This document shows, in pieces, positions 43,260 to 55,565 of a stretch of DNA of 64,000 nt (its first letter is position 1; each line of letters opens with the position of its first letter). Position numbers and translations under genes: made by a program. The notes under the pieces are model-generated. The model had not been told where the DNA came from and ran no database searches. It saw only the letters and a list, made by a program, of their open reading frames with translations. Origin of the DNA: Nematostella vectensis (lineage: Eukaryota > Cnidaria > Anthozoa > Actiniaria > Edwardsiidae); assembly GCF_932526225.1 (NCBI RefSeq), contig NC_064036.1, positions 11,897,181-11,961,180 on the forward strand, given 5' to 3'.

Positions 43260-44327
43260 TGAATGCCCTAATAGGCTGCTGGAAGATTGATTTGGAAATA
43301 TGCTGCAGGTCTTCCTGCCAACGATTGTGGCCAGTTGTGTATTTATAATGAGCGACAATTTATTCAACTGACTTGGTAATCAAAGCGTCAAATTATAGAT
43401 AAGCTGTTATTGTTTGAGGATGAAAACAAATGTATTGAGTTCACGCGCCATTAGTTCCATATCATTCCATAAGCTATTTTGTTAGTCACATAATACAAGA
43501 AGAAAAATGAAAATGAATCCATATATTGCTAAATCACTTTTTTATATTTGATAAAAAGCATCTAAATTTATTCTTCTGCTCGAGAAAACTGCATTTTTAG
43601 CGCTGTCTTGCATACCTGGCTCTGGATGCAGAGTATATCAAAGAGTTAAAATATTATAGAAAATAGTAATACAGAATCAAATAAGGAAACAGGTAACATA
43701 TTGTTTTTCCTTGTAGAGATCCGAACAGTATTCAGTAACTGCACAGCGGCAAAACTGACTAAATAAATGGCAAACTAGAAAACCGACATATTGTAGTACA
43801 CGCTTTAAAAAGGAGGAAAGGCATGTAGTTTCCGCCCAAGCTAAGCGCCTTTTAACGTGGCAAGCCTCGTCACCGGGTGTTTATATGTTGCGCAACCACT
43901 TTTTTTTATGACGTCACCATTTTTATTACCCGCCAAGGAGCGTCTGCCATTTTAATTTTAACGAGACGAGCAGACCGAAGGTAGACGGGAAGGGGGGGGG
44001 GGGGGATGGGGAGGGGGGGGGGGATGAATCTATTGCGGGACGAGTCCAGAACGGCTTAGTTTAAACGGTGTATGGAAAGAACTGCGTGTAAACTATGCCT
44101 ACGAGGTGGGAGAGCTCATAGGCAAAAGTCTGTATAAAATCATATTCAACTTGTCTGTTTTCTTATGCGTTTCTTAACTCTCGCCACTCTCCCTCCTCCG
44201 CCGCTTCCCGGAATCGTTTGTGGAACGCAATATCGTACGAGGATAGAATGCCAGAATGAAAACTTTAATTGGTCATAGTTGAAGCTATAGCTATAAAATA
44301 TTAAAATCAGTAATGAAATAAAGCAGT
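43260..44327. other. Intergenic region between the TRPA and Kv genes
   Basis: About 1.07 kb, AT-rich, with a G-run tract at about 43990. It must contain the TRPA promoter and the Kv 3' UTR. A longer TRPA 5' exon cannot be excluded, as the exon 1 frame stays open upstream for 36 codons. Confidence 0.45.
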
Positions 44328-46157
44328 TTAGAATATATCTGGAGATGAAACCTCTCTGTGTAACCATGCCACCTTATTTCCCGACTGGGTACTGCTTCTA
44401 CCATCCGAGGCATCAACACCAGGAATGTTAACACCGTTCTGCACAAGAGTGCCGGATTCGCCCACAAGCGTCGTCAAGGTGCCTGCCTCAACCATAGACA
44501 ACCTACGGCGCACTTCGACACTTTTACGTTGGTCCTTATAAAACTGCGAGAAATTACTCACAATCGTTGGAATCGGGAGTGCAATAAAAATGATACCAGA
44601 GATGCAACACAGGGAACCCACAAGTTTCCCTAAAGGTGTGACGGGATAGACGTCACCGTAGCCGACGGTTGTCATGGTGATGATAGACCACCAAAAGGCT
44701 TCTGGGATGGATTTGAACATGGAGTTTGGCTCGGCTTCCTCTGCGAAGTAGACAAGTGACGAGAAGAGAGTCATTCCCATTATCAGAAGAGTCCCGAGCA
44801 GACCAAGCTCGGCAGTGCTCTGCTTAAAGGTGTACGCTAGAGTCTGAAGACCAACAGAGTGGCGCGCCATCTTGAAGATGCGGACAATACGAAGAATCCG
44901 GAGAATCTATGCATAATTTAAACAAGTACGGACGGTTAAAAGATGCAGATTACCAAATACGTGGAGAGGGTGTAACAAACGGAAAGACGGAGGATTTACA
45001 AGGCCGACGGAAGACCAATAAATAGATTCCCCGAAGCACGGATGGGACGAACGGACAGACACAAAGAAGACCAATAGATGGATACCCTAAAACAGACGGG
45101 ATGATAGGACAGGCACACGGAATAAATAGATAGATATATGATAGATGCTCTGAAGGGCAAAAAGGCCATTAACTTACCTGCAAAATGCGCCTCATTTCCA
45201 CAAACCGATAGTCAAGTTGATTGTCAAACGCAAGGGACAAGAGTTCGAAATAATAGGGTAAGATGGCAAGTAAGTCTATCGTATTCATGATGCTTTTGAG
45301 GAATGGAACAATTCTAGGTGCTGACAGAACGCGAATCAAGTATTCCACAGTAAACCAAGCGATACAGCCAGCTTCGATACCAGCAAGAACAGCGTTGTCT
45401 GCAGTCTCTCCTTTATCAAGCTTAATACGCAAGGAGTCGATGGTGTTGAGGCACAGGGCCACGGTGGATAGCATCACGAAGAAGCTGGACAAAAGGTATA
45501 CAATCTGGTGGATAAGAAAGTATAAGGTGAAAACATTACCAGAAGGACAAGAAATAAAATAATGGAAAAGCAAACAATAGAAAACAGATATTATGGTCAA
45601 GAGTGTGTGAATCCTGGAAGTGAGTCTCAGTAGCTCTCGCAGCAGCCTCACGTGATCCTTATGTCTCACAAATTTGTGTATTGTCTCCTCTAAATTCTCA
45701 TTGCTATCCTTGTCTTTAAACTTTTCTTATTCTATAATCTAAAGAATAACATATTTCATCAATTCTATCCTACTTTTTCATTTTTTTCTTTAACCTTCAA
45801 CCTTATTCACCAACCTTAGCCATAAAGGAAGAGTGGGGATTTTCAAACAAGTCCCACATCTTCCTTTTCAATCGGGCCAGTTTGCTTCGACTCTCAACCT
45901 CCAGTAGTAGATCGACCTCATCTTGTTCTTTCTTCAAATTCAAGTCTTTCTTAAACGCTTCCTTGATTTTCATCAGGTTTTCTACAGCTTCATTCTCTTG
46001 ATGGAAGTGGTTATAACAGCAATCGTCCATGTTCTTGATCGAAATTCCCCAGTACTTTAGCTGTTAGTGTTAAAGAGCGCTCGTAATAAATAATGCAATA
46101 AGGGGAGGGCGAAACAAGGGACAGAAATTGTTAATATATTTTAGTAATAAAAACAGG

Positions 46158-46255
<98 letters not shown>

Positions 46256-46625
46256 ATGGCGTTTATTGTTATGGCGTTTATTATTATTGTTCTATGAAGT
46301 ATTTATTAACTCCTACCTCTCGTTGAAAATGCTCAATACAAATAGTCCTGGGGAAATGGAACTTTCCATTGCGGTAATAGCACATGATTGTGTTGAAAAT
46401 TTCAGGGTCTCTTTGGAAGAAGACTTCTGCTGTTTTCTCGCCCATTTTGACGCCATCACAGAGCTCCTGCCAGTTGTCTCCATGCTCATACCAAAAGTAG
46501 ACCTTTCCTAATCGTGTAAATGGGAACTCTTTGATTGAGCTCCACAATAGTTCGAAACGTACCCCACTGATGTTTAGGTGGGCATTGCCGTTCAGATCAA
46601 GCACTGCGTCGCTATCCTTCGGCAT
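44328..46625 (-). CDS. Kv2/Shab-like voltage-gated potassium channel, 486 aa, four exons
   Basis: Tetrameric voltage-gated K+ channel subunit. Exons 46317-46625, 45815-46060, 45178-45504 and 44328-44906 all join in phase 0 (1461 nt). The T1 tetramerisation domain (about residues 10-125) carries the zinc motif H-x5-C-x20-CC of non-Shaker Kv families, split across exons 1 and 2. S1 begins IVYLLSSFFVMLST, S3 is near FLKSIMNTIDLLAILPYYF, and S4 is a run of Arg at every third position (RRILQILRILRIVRIFK). The selectivity filter is TVGYGD (about residue 375). S6 has the PIP hinge (ALPIPTIVSNF) that is typical of Kv2 rather than the PVP of Kv1. The NFSQFYKDQRK stretch after S6 also fits Kv2. The C-terminus is short (about 65 residues). 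The exon 2 donor (AAG|GTTGGT) is weak and is the least certain junction. Confidence 0.9.
46160..46254. repeat. (AT)n microsatellite with (GT)n tail
   Basis: About 40 AT dinucleotides followed by GTGTGTGTGTG, in intron 1 of the Kv gene. Confidence 0.98.
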
Positions 46626-48443
46626 GGATAGCCATCGGCACACAAAGCAGAGTATGATTACGACTATAATTTATCATCACCATGTAAGCTGTTCTCTTTT
46701 AAAAATAAATATTACCAAACAATTAGAATATCCGTGACGTCATAGAGAACAGCCGCCGCGCGCGCACATACCCACACCGGCCAGTGAAAAGGGTTAATTG
46801 TTCTGTGGAATCTATAAATGCTTTCTTTTCCCGCAGAAACTGTTGCATGTTAATCAGAGGTGTATATGATGGGTTATAGGTAGGAACTGTTTTAGGAGAT
46901 GATTCGAACGAATTTCTTGGTAGAAGAAAAAAAGATGATATAGCAACGCGCGCGTTCCATGCGCGGATCAGTGATTCCGATAAGAAGTTTGAGGATAAAC
47001 GAGTTTCAGGAATGTGTGCATAATAAATTGTCTGTTAATCGAAACAATTAAATGTCCATACTATTAATCAAGAGAGCATCTTATGCTCTTAATATATGAC
47101 AAGACAAACAGCAGTTCATGCGCGCGCGATCCGCTTGTTTGATGAGTAAACTGCGCTTTCGATGAGTGAACTGCACGTGCTCAAAACATGGGGAGTCCCG
47201 CGTCGAGATTAGGGCCGTCGCTAACGTGCATAATTTTCCATAAGGTCCACCAGCACAGCCACACCTTTATATTATTTATAAATCACTATGATCTGCCCAA
47301 CTGAAGTTAGCTGGCACTGGTAGAGCCACAACACACTTTAGGGACAAGAACTACACACTTCAGAGACGCGCACAACACATTTCAGCGACGCGCACAACAC
47401 ACTTCAGGGACAAGAACTACACACTTCAGAGACGCGCACAACACATTTCAGCGACGCGCACAACACACTTCAGGGACAAGAACTACACACTTCAGAGACG
47501 CGCACAACACATTTCAGGGACAAGAACTACACACTTTCAGAGACGCGCACAACACATTTCAGTGACGCGCACAACACACTTCAGCGACGCGCACAACACA
47601 CTTCAGGGACGCGCAAAACACACTTCAGGAACGCGCAGAACACACTTCAAGGACGCGCACAACACATTTCAGCGACGCGCACAACACACTTCAGCGACGC
47701 GCACAACACATTTCAGGAACAAGAACTACACACTTTCAAAGACGCGCACAACACATTTCAGCGACGCGCACAACACACTTCAGCGACGCGCACAACACAC
47801 TTCAGGGACAAGAACTACACACTTCAGAGACGCGCACAACACATTTCAGCGACGCGCACAACACACTTCAGCGACGCGCACAACACACTTCAGGGACGCG
47901 CAAAACACACTCCAGGAACGCGCAGAACACACTTCAAGGACGCGCACAACACACTTCAGGGACGCGCACTTCACACTTCAGGGACGCGCACTTCACACTT
48001 CAGGGACGCTCACAACACACTTTAGGAAAGCGAGCAACACATTTTAGGGACGCTCACAACACACTTTAGGGACGCTCACAACACACTTTAGGGACTCGCA
48101 CAACACACTTTAGGAAAGCGAGCAACACACTTTAGGGACTCGCACAACACACTTTAGGAAAGCGAGCAACACACTTTAGGGACTCTCACAACACACTCAC
48201 AACAAAGACTATTTCCATACCAAGTATGTTTACTTTCTGCAGAGACTAAACGAAATTACAAATTAAATGAGAAGAGAATTATACTATAGCCACGAAGTAT
48301 AGAATATTTCTTGCTCGGCATCTTATGAGGATCAAAATTTAAGCTTCAACGATCCTAGAATTAAAATACAAGTGCCAAGGTACAATGGTCCCTGGATAAA
48401 AATACAGAGTCCTTGGGATACAAAAAGATCAAGGTATCTATTT
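46626..48443. other. Intergenic region upstream of the Kv gene
   Basis: Holds the Kv promoter, the minisatellite at 47330-48200, and the 3' UTR of the chitin-binding gene. No other coding evidence. Confidence 0.5.
47330..48200. repeat. ~21-22-bp minisatellite (ACGCGCACAACACACTTCAG)
   Basis: About 40 copies of GGGACGCGCACAACACACTT CA with variants GGGACAAGAACTACACACTT and, at the right end, AGGAAAGCGAGCAACACA. Higher-order blocks of about 65 and 270 bp are visible (47340-47530 and 47640-47940). Confidence 0.95.
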
Positions 48444-49520
48444 CTATGGAGCAGGTGGACAGGGCTCGTCGTGCTCATAGGTGCAGTATCCATAAGGACC
48501 AGTTTCCTTGAAGTTCAGCCCAGCGGGGCAGTCCATCGGCGTTGGGTTGAAGATCACATTGTATGGGTGAACTCCCCCTACACATGCCAAATAGCGGTGG
48601 CACAGGCCATTAGCCGTGTTGCGCCCGGGCCAGGCGTAGTTGTGTCCGGCAATCTTGCCAGCGCAGAAACCAGCTGCAAGAAACCACAAAAGCCACACTC
48701 TGAACAAATTCAAGACTCGGAGTGAAGTTCTTATCAGCATAAATGTAGTATGTACATTTGTGAAGTATGTATTTCTAGTTCAATTAACGTACTGAATTGC
48801 ATGTGAACACAATTCCTTTAGGGGATTCTGGTAGTTATTGGATAATGAAATGGGTTAAGTTGACTGAATCCGCGAGTGTCTTCATTTTTACCTGTAGGAG
48901 AACAGTCGGATTGTTCAGGGTGGACACAGATGTGGTCCTGCTGTCTCCACTCGGTGCCTGGTGCGCACGGTCGGCGAATGGGGTTCAGGGCAGCGTCACA
49001 CTGCACGTAGACACTGCAGTTTCCTTGGGTATCTGCGAACATCTCTCCCTCGTGGGTGCAGGGAGGTGCTGAGTTACAAGCGGTAGCATGATAAGTCACG
49101 AATCAAATTTACTTCATGTATATTTTTTGTCAATTTGTTACGTTATTTGATATGGGGTAGGTATCTATCGGTTTTGTTATTAATTCCAGGTGGAGAGCAT
49201 CTAGTATAGAACCAGCCGATTTAACGTTACCAATATTGGAAAAAGACTACAGCGCTCACAGTCCAAAATATTTGTTTAAAATCAAAAATAGTAACCAATG
49301 CTTAATTTTTGGATTCCTATAAAAAGCTGTAATTTATGTTTCGTAATAAAAAAATGCTTAAAGTTTGCTGTTATATCAACAAAGAAACAAGAACGTTTTG
49401 ACAAATGCATTTGTACAGTAAGAAAGTGGTATAAAATCAAAGGAAACCGAAGGTCATATCACCTGCATATGCAGCATAGAAAAGCGTCGCGAAGACGGCG
49501 ATCCCGATAAGATATTTCAT
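48444..49520 (-). CDS. Secreted chitin-binding (peritrophin-A/CBM14-type) protein, 154 aa, three exons
   Basis: Probably a secreted matrix or mucus protein binding chitin. Exons 49463-49520, 48892-49068 and 48444-48673 join in phase 1. Exon 1 is the signal peptide (MKYLIGIAVFATLFYAAYA). Exon 2 encodes one six-cysteine CBM14-like domain (PPCTHEGEMF, NCSVYVQCD, RRPCAPGTEW, ICVHPEQSDC). Exon 3 encodes a second cysteine-rich module (GFCAGKIAG, ANGLCHRYLACVGG, PMDCPAGLNF, GYCTYEHDEPC). The symmetric phase-1 exons, one module each, are typical of shuffled extracellular domains. Cysteine spacing supports the family; the ligand is inferred. The C-terminus CPPAP is followed directly by the stop. Confidence 0.85.
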
Positions 49521-51036
49521 TCTTGTTGAGTTTTCTTGAAGTCTTCTTCTGAACTCTAAAGATGAAGTGATAGAGAGCTGAACTGCGCTCATTTCTTATA
49601 CCCTTGTGCGTGACGTCACAGATCCCCTAGAAGCTGATATCAAAGACACGCCCATTTTCCGGTATAATGGTTGAAATATTATCTTATTGAAACCTCAATA
49701 TCAACATCTGAGAACATTCCACCATGTCAGCCGCTTTCTAGAACCATGCATAAGAATTTAAGTGCTTAGAACGAGCAATATAGGGAAGGCACGTCCGTTA
49801 TTATAAGACTTATAGATGAAAACAGTGTTCAAGTCGTTACATTAGCCAATTTTTCATTCCTTTACGTCATGTAGCCTTGTGTTACAATAGTTATATCGGT
49901 GGGCCGATCGACATCGAGTCAAATTCACATTAGTTAGAAGACACAAGTTTAAGGCAGGAACAGAATCATCAATGTAGACGCTATTCTACGCTACCGTTCA
50001 GATATCGATTATTTGGTTTGGTAACAAAGACTGAAACGCGCCAGGATAAGCATGGACACAACAGAACGTTTCTCATTTTCCTGTTTTGCTATCCTGTTTA
50101 CTTTGAAGAGCTATTCCTGTTACTCAAATTGTTTATATTTTTGTAAAAAAATAAAAAATAAAATAAATAACTAAAGAAAAAAAAAAGAAATTCGTCTTGG
50201 TATAGAAGATTCGTGAATACTCCAAACATTATTGTGTTGAATTGATATTTATTACTTTCAATTGTTTAACTTCGCACACTTAGTGCTGAGTTTTCATTTT
50301 TGAACTGACGGGCTCTCGTTTAATGTCACTAAGGTCAAGGAGAAGTCAATATGGGAAAGGGCGTGTTGAACATTCCATGGGCCCACGTTCAACACTATAT
50401 ATTATCAATATATAACGAAATACATAATTATTAGCTTTTTCTTTAGCTATTTACTGTTAATCAATGTGAATGAGATCTGTGACATATATCACCAACACAT
50501 GCGGTACTTTGGCCATTTCACTAAACTTGTTAACCTTGTTAATCTGACCGATATGAACCGTTGAATAAATAAAAATAGAATACGGAAAATTAATCATTTA
50601 ACCTCTTGAACAACTTCATGAGGTATGTTGTGCAATAAATTTAATGTTGACTTACTCTTGATGATGAGGGTGATTACATACATACTACAATAAATGCACT
50701 ACACATGAAGTTAACACGGCAATGATGTTTCATCGAGTCGCAGTCAAGAGATGGTTAAAAAATAAAAACAGAAAATACAACAGAATATATCACGTGCTAC
50801 TTAAGTCAATTTCCCTTGCTTGGACCAATACAGACGGTTGAATAAAATAAAAATAGAACAAGGAAAATAGATGATGCCCTCTTCAACGTCAAGTGGTTTA
50901 TTGTGTGATGATTTGTAAATAGATGACCATATTGGGTTCCAAATATTAACCCGCCCTTATAGGGATGCACACAAATATACATAAAAAATTAAACCTAAAC
51001 TAACATGTTCTTAATAAAAGCTGTAAAATACTAGTA

Positions 51037-51174
51037 GAGTGGTTTTCAAAATCCCGTGGAACAAAATGTAGTTGTTAAAGTGTAATAGTCAAGCCAGAAC
51101 AAAATAGAAAAAATACATTACAGTGTCATAGTACGAAATAAACTAAATAGTATCACGGGTTTTTGAAAACCACT
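51037..51174. mobile_element. MITE, ~138 bp, AGTGGTTTTCAAAA ends
   Basis: AGTGGTTTTCAAAATCCCGTG at the left faces CACGGGTTTTTGAAAACCACT at the right. No coding capacity. Confidence 0.85.
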
Positions 51175-53231
51175 ATATGCACCTATTTCAAATAATAACA
51201 TTGCAAATAGCAAATGCCAAATTGCCAGTTCTACTATTGAAAGATATTGTCATATTTTTACTAAAAAATAAAAATATGGATACATAGTTTACCTATGATC
51301 ATTATTCTCGAAAGCTATCAATACCCATAAGAAGGATCGGTGTAAGTCCTACCATTTGTCATTCTTCGTTTACACAGAATTATCAGGATGATGGCGCTGG
51401 TTTAACAGAATCTTTGTGCCTTCCATTTGGTCTACACAACGGCCCGGCGACCTGATATTAGAAAGTCGACTTTGTTCAGAAAACACACAGAGTGAGCTTA
51501 TCATGTAAACTCAATTTATTCCCAGTTTTTTTTATTCATTGAAGTACCGAGGACGTCTGTAAATAAGCTCAATCATATACGATACTGCTCTGATGGCCAT
51601 TCGACTATGACAAGGGTCTAAGTTGGATTCCACAATAGCCCAATGGTCCCTTCCACCGAATCATTTTCCCTTAATCCCGATCCCTGCAGCATTTCTATCC
51701 AGAATCCCGTAACCGATCGCAAAAAAAAAAAAAACGAATCTCGCATCCTGAAAAAGCTTTTGAAGACCGTCTATATTCAGTGGAGTCCTTCACATACACT
51801 GTTTTTTTTTTATAAGAACGTCAAATTTTCAGCATTTTAAGGCTAAAAGTGTTCTTAACGATGCTCTTAAATTTTATAGTGCTTATAAAATATAGTACCC
51901 ACTGAATATTTAGGAAGGGTATTAGAAGAATGATCAATAGCAATAATATTTGAGGTTGTTATTGATAAACACAATTTGACACTGCATTTTAGAACACATC
52001 AGACTAATAAAGTAATATTTTGCTGTTATCTGAGCCTCGGCATGTTCTTAAAATTTGGTGAAATCTCAGCCTTGACGTTCTTATAAAAAAGAGTGTATTG
52101 TATCCATCACAACAGCTTTTTGTGAAATCATTTTCACAAACAAGAAAATACATTTTGAGCTGATCATATATTTTCCTGTCTGACTAAACGCTGTTCTAAC
52201 AATCATTAGCCTGAGTGCACTTGGCAAAGCACCTAAGTGCTGGGATTGGAGCTAGCGGCACGATTTCAGAGTCACGCATTTGACAAAGAGAATTCTGAAA
52301 TCCCAAAATGGCAAGCTTGGGCGAAAAACATGTTTTGATGAACATCGTTTTAATTCAAGACATAATCTAAGCGTTTATGCACATCTTAAATATCAGCGTC
52401 CTACCAATATCCACAGCATCGCGGGCATACCACTGCTTTACACTTAAGTAACGCTGACGTGAGATCCGGTTTGTTAAACGACTAGCAATTATGCGTTCTT
52501 TTTCTTCTATTTTTGGTTATCAACAAAAGAAACTTCGCCATACGCGACACACTTCGCTGATAAGACCCTTTGCAAGATATTGATTGTGCTTTTTGCAACA
52601 ACAAAGCCAGCTAGCTTCAAAATTAATTTTTCCTTAAATTGCCCGACACTAACTAACACTTATTCAAAGACATAACACTTATTAAAAGCATAAAAAATAA
52701 CAACCAAATATCAACAACTAAACGCAACTATTAAAGGTTCTTATATCAATATAGAGGTTCTTATATCAATATATGTTGCAATGACGCACTTTGTTTGACG
52801 TATTAGAACTGAGCTTTTCTATTAGTATATTAAAATACAAAATCAACGCAAAAAAAAAAATGAACAAACAACATGTTCATTCTGCTTTAATTGGAACATT
52901 TACTGAAGACGTTTTCGTAAGTATGTATATAAGCCGGTGGGAAATCGTCCTCCTTTTTATCATTCCTCCACTGTTTTGTGTTTACCGGGAGTGTGCGTGT
53001 GAGGTGTTTGGTTTATAGATATTGGCTATAATCATCTTATCACTAGGGAAACTAATGATATAAATCCTACTTCAGGGAGCCTGCCGAGTTAGAATTATAT
53101 ATAAACAATTAACTAAAAGAGAGATTAATGTCACAAAGAATATGTAGCTTGCAGCAGGTAAACATCCGGATCCTATGACCCCTTGGATAAAAAGAGTTTC
53201 TAGATGGATCTAGTGACCTATTACAAGAGCC

Positions 53232-53466
53232 GCAGGCCCGTACCCAGCATTTTTCTTGGTGGGGTGCAAAACTAATTTCTTCCCTGAGGGAGTCCTTTGA
53301 TAAAATTCTGAACATCCCCTGAAAAAAAAGGAATTTTTTTATGCCTTTGCAGTATTGCCACGGGATGTTTATTGTCGTATTTGGCTACATACCAGACTGA
53401 TCTAGCTGATGCTTGGGGGGGGGGGGGGGGGGGGGGTCGTTCGCCCCTTGGGTACGGGCCCTGAGC
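53232..53466. mobile_element. MITE, family B copy (CAGGCCCGTACCCAG ends)
   Basis: Left CAGGCCCGTACCCAG, right CTTGGGTACGGGCCCTG after a long G run. The core has CTTTGATAAAATTCTGAACA and TTTTATGCCTTTGCAGTA, shared with the element at 60560. Confidence 0.85.
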
Positions 53467-53606
53467 CGACTGAACTTAATTGATCTCCGTGGTCAAGGAA
53501 TGCTAAACTGGGACCCACCCTGCGTTATTTCGCCCCTGACGTTATTCTTAAATAACATGTGAGTCGTGAGGCACAGAGCGAATAAAGTTAATTGCTCAGC
53601 CTTATA

Positions 53607-53637
53607 AAACTTCTAAGCTGTTTGCGCTTAGAAGTTT
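53607..53637. repeat. Short perfect hairpin
   Basis: AAACTTCTAAGC, loop TGTTTGC, GCTTAGAAGTTT. Isolated; function unknown. Confidence 0.8.
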
Positions 53638-54126
53638 CACTAGGCTTTTTTTAAATAGATTTTAAGTCCTCTCTAGTATTTTTTTTTTTTTGTCGCCTGG
53701 ATATACGTACAAATGGCTTATTAATTTCTGGTTGAGAATATAGGTGGGATAGCTTTAATAACGTTTTCCCAAATTTACTGCATTCCGATTTTACAAAATC
53801 AAAAATAATTCAGAGTCTCCGAGGCACTGAGTAGACTGATACTGAATACAAAAACCATACTCGCAAATACCTTATGAAAGGGGTTACACGGTAAAATCCA
53901 CACCACTAGGGTAGAAAGGACACTGCAAGGGCCCCTTCAGTTAAATCCCTTGTGAAAGGGGTTACGTCAGCGCATCTCGTCAACTGTCACCTTTTCAAAG
54001 GGCCGTACGCGATAGATCCCTTTCACTAGGGAAATGAAGCGAGGCGCACATTTTGAAAGGGCAGGTCGGAATTAAATTGGATGGCCGGAATTATATTGAC
54101 ACTCGTTTTAAGTGAAACGAACGATC

Positions 54127-54176
54127 AGGCTAGGGTATACAAGAACTCTATCAGATTTTATCCGGATACCCTAGCC
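54127..54176. repeat. Short inverted repeat
   Basis: AGGCTAGGGTATAC faces GGATACCCTAGCCT with about 22 bases between. It may be a very small MITE. Confidence 0.75.
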
Positions 54177-54302
54177 TAAAAATAATCTATATATAGAACA
54201 GATTTTGGCTAATCACCCTATTCTTGCAGCTGAAAAACTGAATTATTAGGAGAGCAGGAAGGAACCATGCCACAAATGCACCATGAAATACAACAAACGA
54301 AT

Positions 54303-54356
54303 GATGAAATACATCGAACGTCTCGTTTTTTTTTTTTTTTGGGGGGGGGGGGGGGG
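54303..54356. repeat. T-run / G-run homopolymer tract
   Basis: A run of about 18 T followed by about 18 G near 54328-54356. Such tracts mark many of the MITEs here but no inverted ends were found. Confidence 0.7.
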
Positions 54357-54700
54357 AACGAATAACTTAGGAAATAAAAGCATTAGAGCAAAGGCGAGAA
54401 CAAACCAACACAACTCAGATCGGAACCGAGAAACATGACGGAAAAACCTGGAAAACACGCAATTCCAGATAGAGAGAGAAGACACCATTTCTTAAAATGG
54501 CTATAGGTTCCTTGAATTACGGACTGATTTTCAAAACACAAATAACATAACCAGATTTTGGCTTTTTAAGGTAATTTTTCCTTGATTATCATTGCCTGTG
54601 TAACAGTTCAGAGACGAAAAGCTCAAATTTCAATGACACAAAAAGTTGCATCAATTTAAAAAAGTGCACTTGCTATAAGTTAAGTACTCAGAGAAATTCT

Positions 54701-54760
54701 CCGCCTTATTCGATGTGAAATGGGCTTATTCGAAGCGTCATGTCATGTTTTTCCGTTAAA
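54701..54760. repeat. Dispersed repeat shared with 30841
   Basis: CCGCCTTATTCGATGTGAAA, TGGGCTTATTCGAAGCGTCA, then TTTTTCCGT. It matches the intronic copy at 30841 in the same orientation. Confidence 0.8.
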
Positions 54761-55565
54761 TCGAACCGAGATTCAAACCTGTACCAAGTGGGAAGGACAC
54801 AGCACAATGCCCCAAAGAAATCCATAGATTTTATTTATTAAGATGGCGGCGCAATTTGACCACCTTACTTTCTGGACACTAAATTTCGCGTCACTTTTAT
54901 CTCGCGACATTTTGAGAATCTTGAAAATCATAGGTGCTTTGCGCAGAAGTGCTCGACTGAAGAACAAATGCGTAACATTGTCTTTTTCATAGGCTCAGAC
55001 CGCGCATGGAATAAAATTATACTTACAACTGCCATCATCTTTAATAAAATCTGCCGGTTTAGTCTAAAAAGCAGCTTAGCAGTGGGAGAATATTCATATA
55101 TTAATCATCGTTACTGAGAATATCGATAAATCAACAATCCTCACTTATCTTTTTGGATAGAGAGAAAAAAAGAGTAGCTTAGCTACAGTTCATCGCTGAA
55201 TCGACGTATAACTAAAATAAAAAAAAAATCACAATAGTGTAATTAGATCATTATATTTTTTCTTAATCTAGTGTACTTAGGCTGGCATCGTACTAGATAC
55301 GGCCCTGAAGCCCAGGACAATAGTTACTACAGTTCACATTCAAAATATTTTACTGTTATGATTACTTTATCTCTTGAAGAGGTAAATCTTGGTTAACCTA
55401 TTATTCACTCCTTTTCCTGGAGTATAACAGTGATATATTTTGTGTTGATCCAATGATAGCTCAGGGGTTAACTAGAAGCATACTGGGCCAATGAGGTTAA
55501 AATATCGCGGGATAGTACTTGTAAGTTCTAGGTCTTTTGAATACAACTCTACCATGTCTTTTGTT

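Larger units (their letters stand above)
49521..55565. other. ~6-kb region without a recognisable gene
   Basis: AT-rich, mostly short open frames and no family motifs. It holds a MITE at 51037-51174, a family B element at 53232-53466, small inverted repeats at 53607-53637 and 54127-54175, and the dispersed repeat at 54701. The first few hundred bases should hold the promoter of the chitin-binding gene. A non-coding RNA cannot be excluded. Confidence 0.55.

Noticed and set aside
47562-48047. 161-codon Thr/His-rich frame
   Set aside because: Minisatellite translation with no upstream exon or signal peptide.
49521-55565. Hidden multi-exon gene in the 6-kb gap
   Set aside because: I looked for family motifs and paired splice sites in the longer open frames on both strands and found none. 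Absence is not proven without transcript data.
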